The notes under the pieces are model-generated. The model was not told where the DNA came from, ran no database searches, and saw only the letters and a program-made list of their open reading frames with translations. A stretch of DNA of 56,885 nt. Source: Fragilaria crotonensis. Lineage: Eukaryota; Bacillariophyta; Fragilariophyceae; Fragilariales; Fragilariaceae. Shown here in pieces: positions 51,380-56,885 of this stretch. Location of the stretch: the NCBI GenBank assembly GCA_022925895.1, contig JAKSYS010000397.1, positions 1-56,885 on the forward strand, written 5' to 3'. Position 1 is the first letter of the stretch, and each line of letters starts with the position of its first letter. A program made the translations under genes and the position numbers.

Positions 51380-52390
51380 ATGGACACTTCACCAGCATTA
51401 CCGTTGCGCAATATTGACGGGCTTTCTTTGAATGTTTTGGATGGCTCGGAAAATACGTACTCCTATCAAACCATTACAAACAGTGTGATTGCCGGATACG
51501 TTGCAGGAGTCTGCGGTGTATCAATTGGACACCCCATGGACAGTCTCAAAGTCTTCCTTCAAACGGAAGCATCGAGCAAGGATGCCAACCGAATAACTCC
51601 ACCGATCTCCAAAGCGGCTCCCAAAGGCGTTGCTCACATGAGCACCCTCGCTACTCCTGTCAAGACGCGAGACCTTTCCCTCCGAGCGCTATACGCTGGC
51701 GTGTCGGGTCCTCTCGTGACAGTGGGGCTGGTGCAGAGTGCCAATTTCTGTATGTACGATTCATTCAGACGAATCTTGCACAGAAGAGATCATCCATTCG
51801 CCTCGGATGTGGATTACATGCAGCACGATTCGATATGTAACGTGGCAATATCCTCCATGGCCGCTGGGAGTCTCTTGTCGTTCGTGACATCGCCGTTGCT
51901 GGTCCTCAAGACGAAACAACAAGTCATGACGTGGACATTTTCCACGGCCGTGCGAGACACTCTAAAACGACGCAACCAGCCAGCAGCCCTCAACTTTTTC
52001 GTAGGGTTTGGTCCGCATTTTCTTTCCGAAACTATCGGCCGAGGCGTCTACTTTGCATCGTATGAAGGACTCAAACGAGGCATGGCTGGCCCCGACCAAC
52101 CGGCGACCCTGTCGCAGCGAATGATGGCGGCAGGCGCGTCTGGAGTTTTGTGTTGGTCAGTCATTTTCCCTCTTGACGTGCTACGCAATCGACTCTATGC
52201 CAAGGCCATTGCCGTGGATGCCGGTAGTGCGTGGGAGATGGCCAAGTCCATGTACAGGGATGGAGCACTGAAGCCATTTTACAGAGGTTTTGGGATAACG
52301 GTTCTGAGAGCTGGACCAGTATCGGCCGCTGTCTTGCCAGTATATGATACAACGCTGGAGTGGCTCAATTGTAGGACTTCCAGCTCATGA
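51380..52390 (+). CDS. Mitochondrial carrier family (SLC25) transporter
   Basis: Intact frame; the ATG at 51380 (gagagccATGG) is the first good start. Three repeats of about 100 residues each begin with the P-x-(D/E)-x-x-(K/R) signature: H-P-M-D-S-L-K-V, S-P-L-L-V-L-K-T (Asp replaced by Leu) and F-P-L-D-V-L-R-N. Six membrane helices are expected (for example I-A-G-Y-V-A-G-V-C-G-V-S-I-G and G-V-L-C-W-S-V-I). The repeat 2 signature lacks its charged residue, which is tolerated in some carriers. It resembles the carnitine/amino-acid branch (SLC25A20/45/47), but the substrate is not determined. Confidence 0.85.
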   Translation: MDTSPALPLRNIDGLSLNVLDGSENTYSYQTITNSVIAGYVAGVCGVSIGHPMDSLKVFLQTEASSKDANRITPPISKAAPKGVAHMSTLATPVKTRDLSLRALYAGVSGPLVTVGLVQSANFCMYDSFRRILHRRDHPFASDVDYMQHDSICNVAISSMAAGSLLSFVTSPLLVLKTKQQVMTWTFSTAVRDTLKRRNQPAALNFFVGFGPHFLSETIGRGVYFASYEGLKRGMAGPDQPATLSQRMMAAGASGVLCWSVIFPLDVLRNRLYAKAIAVDAGSAWEMAKSMYRDGALKPFYRGFGITVLRAGPVSAAVLPVYDTTLEWLNCRTSSS

Positions 52391-52630
52391 GAGTAAGCGA
52401 ATGTGCGACAATAAATCATTGATGAACCCCGAACCAAGTAGAAGACATACACTACAGACCAAAATCAGACATCTTAACAGGGTTACCGTTCTTCTACATA
52501 GCCTGTGAGCTTCGTTTAGCCTGCAAAAAATGGGTTGGTCAATGACTGTCGGCGGTGAGATTCATCGCCAACAGCCCCAGACCATTCCAATCCTCCTCGC
52601 CATCCCTCTTCGTTACTAGCGATATGCGCC

Positions 52631-53739
52631 TTATGACGCTGATACAGGGGGCAGGTTACCATCTCCGTGGAATCGACTTCGCCCTCGGCCGTTACCACGT
52701 CCCCTCCCACGGCCTCGTCCACGTCCTCTTCCATCACCGCGCCCTTCCCCTCTACCTCGTCCGTTTCCTCCCCTCCCGCCACCTCGGCCGCGTCCAGTGA
52801 ATCGACGGTTGCCATTGAGTGCTACAGCACCAAATGTTTCGGTATTCAAGTTTCGTTCATGGACACCACGTAAGCGATTGTCCACTCCCTTTTCCTTGTC
52901 CGTGGCATCACATGATATCGAGTCAAAAAAATCATCCTTTTCGTACGCTACACTTTCAAATGGCGTATTGTTGCCGATTTCATTGTCATCATTGTCATCG
53001 CTGATTTCTTTCTCAAAGTTAGCCAGGTTCGATTCAAAGTCAAAGTCATCCGCAGGGGTGAGTAATGAATTCGTGTTGCGGGCGCCTCGTTCTTTACGGG
53101 CCAGCAAACTAGCTCCAGTTCCAATCGCGTGCTGTTGCAGCTGTGCATTGGTGTTGGGTTTCCTCGGCCTAGGCTGTCTTTTCGAGCGAAACTTTGGATC
53201 GTCTTTCTTATCTTCTTGAGGATCGGGTGCGTCATCGAGTACTGGCTTTTCCAGTTCTGGGTGGCTTGGTGGAGCCGGAATGTCCCCGGGGTCAGGTAGG
53301 TCAATCGGATTCGGAAGGTCGGCAGGGTCGGGTAGAGCGATAGGCTCTGGAGCTGGTGGGATAGGAGGGAGGGGAGGGTCCGGCGCTTTCTCATGCACGT
53401 GGAGGTCCTTGATGTCGGATCCGCGAAAGACTAAATAGGGATGAATCGCATCCTGGGGAGGGACATATGTGCCTGAAGGATCTGATTGTTCACGACCTTC
53501 CGTGCCCAAAGATTTCACATTCTGAAGGGCAACTGTTGCATCAGCCTCGTTAATCGAGAAGAGCGTTCCTTCATATCGAATGTTCTTCTTTGAAAGAAGC
53601 GAAATGCGACTTCCTGCAACACAGATGAAGAATAGGTAACGGCTCTATTGAGTTGTCGAGTCAAGAACATCTGCTACGGAGGAACTAGTACTACGTCCAC
53701 GGACAGCGCTGTCAACTTACCAATCAAGGGATTTGCCAT
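52631..53739 (-). CDS. LSM14: LSM14/Scd6-family mRNA-binding protein (P-body), two exons
   Basis: Exon 1 is only 19 nt (53739-53721, M-A-N-P-L-I-G). A 107-bp intron (53614-53720, GTAAG..CAG) follows, and exon 2 runs 53613-52631; 333 residues. The LSm fold opens with S-R-I-S-L-L-S-K-K-N-I-R-Y-E-G and ends I-K-D-L-H-V. A long Pro/Asp-rich linker leads to an FDF box (D-D-F-D-F-E-S-N-L-A-N-F), a TFG box (N-T-E-T-F-G-A-V) and a C-terminal RGG tract. These are the LSM14/RAP55/Scd6 modules that repress translation and promote decapping. The RGG tract is exceptionally long. Confidence 0.93.
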
Positions 53740-54459
53740 GGTTACTGCTTCTCTCTTCTCGGTAAAGAATTAACGCTCTTCTCACAAGAACTCTTGTTGC
53801 ACAATTACTACGCTTCAACAGGTCCACTGAAGCTCGTTCCAGACGACAGATAGCCAAGATAGTGTACGATAACTGATGTTACGCAATTCTTATTTATGTC
53901 TGCGAGCTATAAAAGTCCTGGCATTTCACCTTTCACCTGCTATCTATCCATGCGTATATATCGAATATCAAATCGCATCCGCTGCCGTCACAACCGAGTA
54001 CCAGTACTAAAGAAAGAGACCTGTATCGGTACACGTAAGGTCGGTGAATATGCATAGATTCGACATGCTCATGGGTCATGGGTCATGGGTCATCATGGGC
54101 TGGTGGGCTGGTAGCTGGTAGTCCGTCTCAAGTAATACAACTGTACCCAGATACGCCAGTACTACGAGTACCTGGTACTTGTACATCGTACTTGTAGCAC
54201 TCGGGGTACCAGTACTCGAGAATTTTGGAGTACTAGTACATAATATCGGATTTCAGCCATCCGCCGATTTAGACATTGTTTAGCTCTCTTCCTGGTAACC
54301 GAGCACACATTGGAGTACTCATTGCTCCACTGGCTACGACCTCGAGGGCCACCAATTGGACTGCAAGTCACTGGAGGTATCAGGTATCACTCTATTGGTA
54401 TCATTAAAGTTTGTAGCGTTCTATACATCTCAGCGGGGCCATCGTTGTCCATGTTGCAT
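53740..54459. other. Intergenic between LSM14 and VDE-like genes
   Basis: Contains a (GGGTCAT)n repeat (about 54072-54095), the palindromic GAGTACCTGGTACTTGTAC at 54166-54184, and a TATAAAAG box near 53907 that faces right and has no clear gene. No ORF was called. Confidence 0.4.
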
Positions 54460-56021
54460 TCATTGATTCTTCACCTCTTCAGGCCAATCCATCGTTATCC
54501 GGAGACTGTCCATGGCCTTGAAATGACGATGCGGGTTTTCGATGTAGTCCCCGACTTCATACCACCACGCCCGTTTCGAGGGTGCTGGTGGCTTTAGGAC
54601 AGGAGAGGTAGGGATTCGCGTCACCGTCTGCTCGGCAGCTACAGGCTCTACTCCCAACAACTGCGATACCTTTGTGGACGCCAAAAATCCTCGAAAGGGG
54701 TTCGATGGAGAGCCCAACCCAGTGGATGGCTGCGCGACAACAGTATCGTCAACGAAGCAACCATTGCGAATCTTGCAAAATTGATCAGGGTTCATTCCAG
54801 CCTCTTTGGCGATGGAATACACCTTCTTCATGGATTCTGGGGAGAGTTCGCGATTTCGCGCGTAAACGAATGCGCCGTCATAAGTATTCTGGCGCGTTTT
54901 ACCATTGTAGTACACAAATTTGAACTCCTGTTGATCTGGGTCGTTCTGGCCTATCACATACCAGTTTTCCCAGAATTCTGTCATACAGCGAGGAAACGAG
55001 TTAGCTCGGTCGTCGAACATTTCAGGAGATTGACCATCGAACTTTCAACTTACTCAAACCAAACATTTCACCCTCTGAGTGTGCTGTTCGTGCGTAGGAA
55101 ACTTCGTTATTTGATCCCTTGTTGAGTACAAGCTTCTCTAGGGGATTCATGACTGAGTCAAACACCATGGTCTCGTGTGTTTCGTAGTCATTGAACCCAA
55201 TAGATTGAGATCCATACATGAGACCATCATCCGGGCTCAACATCACATTTTCTCGCACATTCTTTGGCGGAGGGGGACTGCCGTCAGGCAAGAGATGAGG
55301 CATCGAGAATTGAACGTCGAGCTGCAATTTATTATTGGTGCTAAATATGTTGCCGTCGTCTGGAGAAGAAAAGGTGTTGCGCTGGCAGGCATAACAATCA
55401 TAGTTTGGGTTGAATCCAACAACCTTGTACCAACTTCCCTCCATCGACTTGAGATCGAAATTTTGTATGGTTGGTGAAGGTGACCGTGGTTCGTCGCCGA
55501 ACTTATCTGCTCCACCGTCAAGATTGCAATTTTGATACAGGCATTGTCCTCAATAGTGCATTTCAGCAGGTTATCCAGATTCTTATCACCGTATCGCGCC
55601 ATGCACCCGGTGATGCATGCATTGTCGCCCAAGCACTTCGCAGTGCATGTTAAACCCTTTCGACAAGACGGATCGTCAGCGAGACAAGCCTTGGCTTGAA
55701 GAGAGCACTTGTCGACCAAGCAAGTCTGATCAATGAGTGACGAATCAAAGCTCCCCGTACTTCGCGGCAAGTTCGTCCTCCGCAAAGGCTGGAGCGTGGA
55801 ACATGAATGCTGCTGAGATTGCGGCAGTGGCAAACACGGTCGCAGCATACCTGGCTGTCTTTTTCAATATGTGTTCATCATCCAAAGCCATGGCTATTGG
55901 ACTCCGCTGATGCCGTAATTGTTGATGTAATACTCGAAGCGAAAGAGCTGGCTGGTACGAAGGCATCTGCTAATCCCAGCAATGCAACCAGTAGCGCATA
56001 AGACGTAGTTGCTATCTTCAT
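54460..56021 (-). CDS. Violaxanthin de-epoxidase-like lumenal protein (VDE/VDL/VDR family), frame-broken
   Basis: The N-terminus M-K-I-A-T-T-S-Y-A-L-L-V-A-L-L-G-L-A-D-A|F is a signal peptide with the diatom A|F plastid motif; a second hydrophobic domain (F-A-T-A-A-I-S-A-A-F-M-F ... A-F-A) follows, fitting lumenal targeting. The Cys-rich domain reads C-L-V-D-K-C-S-L-Q-A-K-A-C ... C-M-A-R-Y-G. The lipocalin part has G-S-W-Y-K-V-V-G-F-N-P-N-Y-D, W-E-N-W-Y-V-I-G-Q and F-K-F-V-Y-Y-N-G. A 76-bp intron lies at 54978-55053. Frameshifts lie near 55905, 55757 and 55505. The family de-epoxidises or rearranges xanthophylls; an insert of about 60 residues relative to plant VDE points to a VDL- or VDR-type member. 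Confidence 0.75.
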
Positions 56022-56885
56022 GATTGTTCCGTATTCAGATGTTGTGGAGGAAGGTATCAAAAGAAGCTGCGTGTACTGTGTAACAGGAAGTCTCCGTCAA
56101 TACAATCAAGGTTGATCAAGCAAAGGCCGTTCAAGTTTAATATGATGCTATGCCAAGAAGGTCATGTGGGGCTATGTGCTACGATACGTGGTAGGTGGAG
56201 ACAAGACGTCGGTTTAAAGGTTGGCGTTTTGCTTACGAGAGAGGTAACCCGTTTGGCGTTTGGTAGGCGTATGGAGGATTCACAAATTGACCGATCCTCA
56301 ACATAGAGAGGAGATAAACTCAAAACTACGTAGCAAATCTTCGTCTTGAAACTTCAACTTTACGCCTTTTTCCAGATTGCTACTAGTAGTAGAACTTTGA
56401 TGTATGCATACTGTGTACATCGTGCAAAGGTACCAGGTACAAGTACATGGCACTTGGCTCCAAACTCAGCATATCCTACTATATTATAAATTAATTGTGT
56501 GTGTGTGTTGCGTGCGTCTGTTACGGTTTATGACCACTCTGGGGTACTGGATCAAATGTTGCACTGTTACGTGGATTACATGTACTACAGGTCTACAGTA
56601 CATAAACGGACGGTAATTTATGTTGAAACGACAGTGTGTTACGTTACTGAACTACAATACTGTACGAATTCAAAGTTACTGGATGGAATACTCATTGAAT
56701 TTGCTGTGAACAGGTTGCTTGACAAATGCTATGATACTGTAAAATATACCGTGCGATGAACTGCAATACTGGGGCATGATAAGTACCAGGTACCTGGTAC
56801 GTACTTCATGAAGTTTCCTACGTTGGTACCATGGTACTGCATACCGTAAGGAAAAAAAGTAGTGATACGGAGTACGACCAGGTTG
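56022..56885. other. Upstream region of the VDE-like gene, no further gene
   Basis: No convincing ORF. The palindromic block GGTACCAGGTACAAGTAC lies at 56429-56446, and AAGTACCAGGTACCTGGTAC at 56782-56801, followed by GTACTTC. The first few hundred bases should include the light-related promoter, but no known box was identified. Confidence 0.5.

Noticed and set aside
52516..52815. 99-residue acidic frame
   Set aside because: Shadow of the LSM14 RGG-coding repeat in another frame.
1..56885. tRNA or rRNA genes
   Set aside because: I looked for T-loop GGTTCGAATCC-like words and conserved rRNA stretches and saw none; a covariance-model scan would settle it.

Overview
This window is nuclear DNA of a stramenopile alga, most likely a diatom, probably a pennate one; this is inferred from gene content. 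A violaxanthin de-epoxidase-like (VDE/VDL) gene carries signal-peptide, plastid and lumen presequences. Another product begins with a signal peptide ending in a plastid-type A-F-S cleavage context. Spliceosomal introns are short (76 to 92 bp, GT..AG), genes are compact and on both strands, and one tandem-repeat protein is of the organellar RNA-binding type. Nothing here is bacterial or organellar.

Left gene-rich part (1 to about 31.2 kb): tandem-repeat protein end; spliced ISD11/LYRM4; XPA C-domain-like protein; a sirtuin fused to a UBP-type zinc finger beside a UBA plus UBP-zinc-finger protein; a MITE; unassigned genes; an organellar DEAD-box helicase; a putative plastid protein; a second MITE; a GT90 glycosyltransferase overlapping tail to tail with the farnesyl/geranylgeranyltransferase alpha subunit; a TLC-domain membrane protein; a UPF3-like candidate; a class II glutamine amidotransferase; two divergent Cys-rich membrane proteins; the U-box cyclophilin PPIL2; and an ABC1K kinase fused to a beta-lactamase-like domain.

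Middle repeat island (about 31.5 to 46.9 kb): G-rich minisatellites, a ~177-bp satellite folding into a ~1.8-kb near-perfect palindrome, a decayed hAT transposase, and a 7.5-kb Mutator-like element (MULE, 36889-44417) with ~480-bp terminal inverted repeats and a perfect 9-bp target duplication. The MULE encodes an Ulp1 protease joined to a MULE transposase and, divergently, a protein with an HxD...H oxygenase-like core. I consider this element the most unusual system in the window.

Right part (46.9 to 56.9 kb): a membrane RING-H2 ligase; a HAD phosphatase fragment; a Fpg-UNG bifunctional DNA glycosylase; a mitochondrial carrier; LSM14/Scd6; and the VDE-like gene.

About ten otherwise conserved genes are broken by single-base shifts, mostly in short homopolymer runs, in both directions. 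Residual assembly error is the simplest explanation, so I treat most of them as real genes. Many long genes are intact. Intergenic DNA is rich in short palindromes built on GTACCTGGTAC, ACTTGTAC and TACTAGTA.
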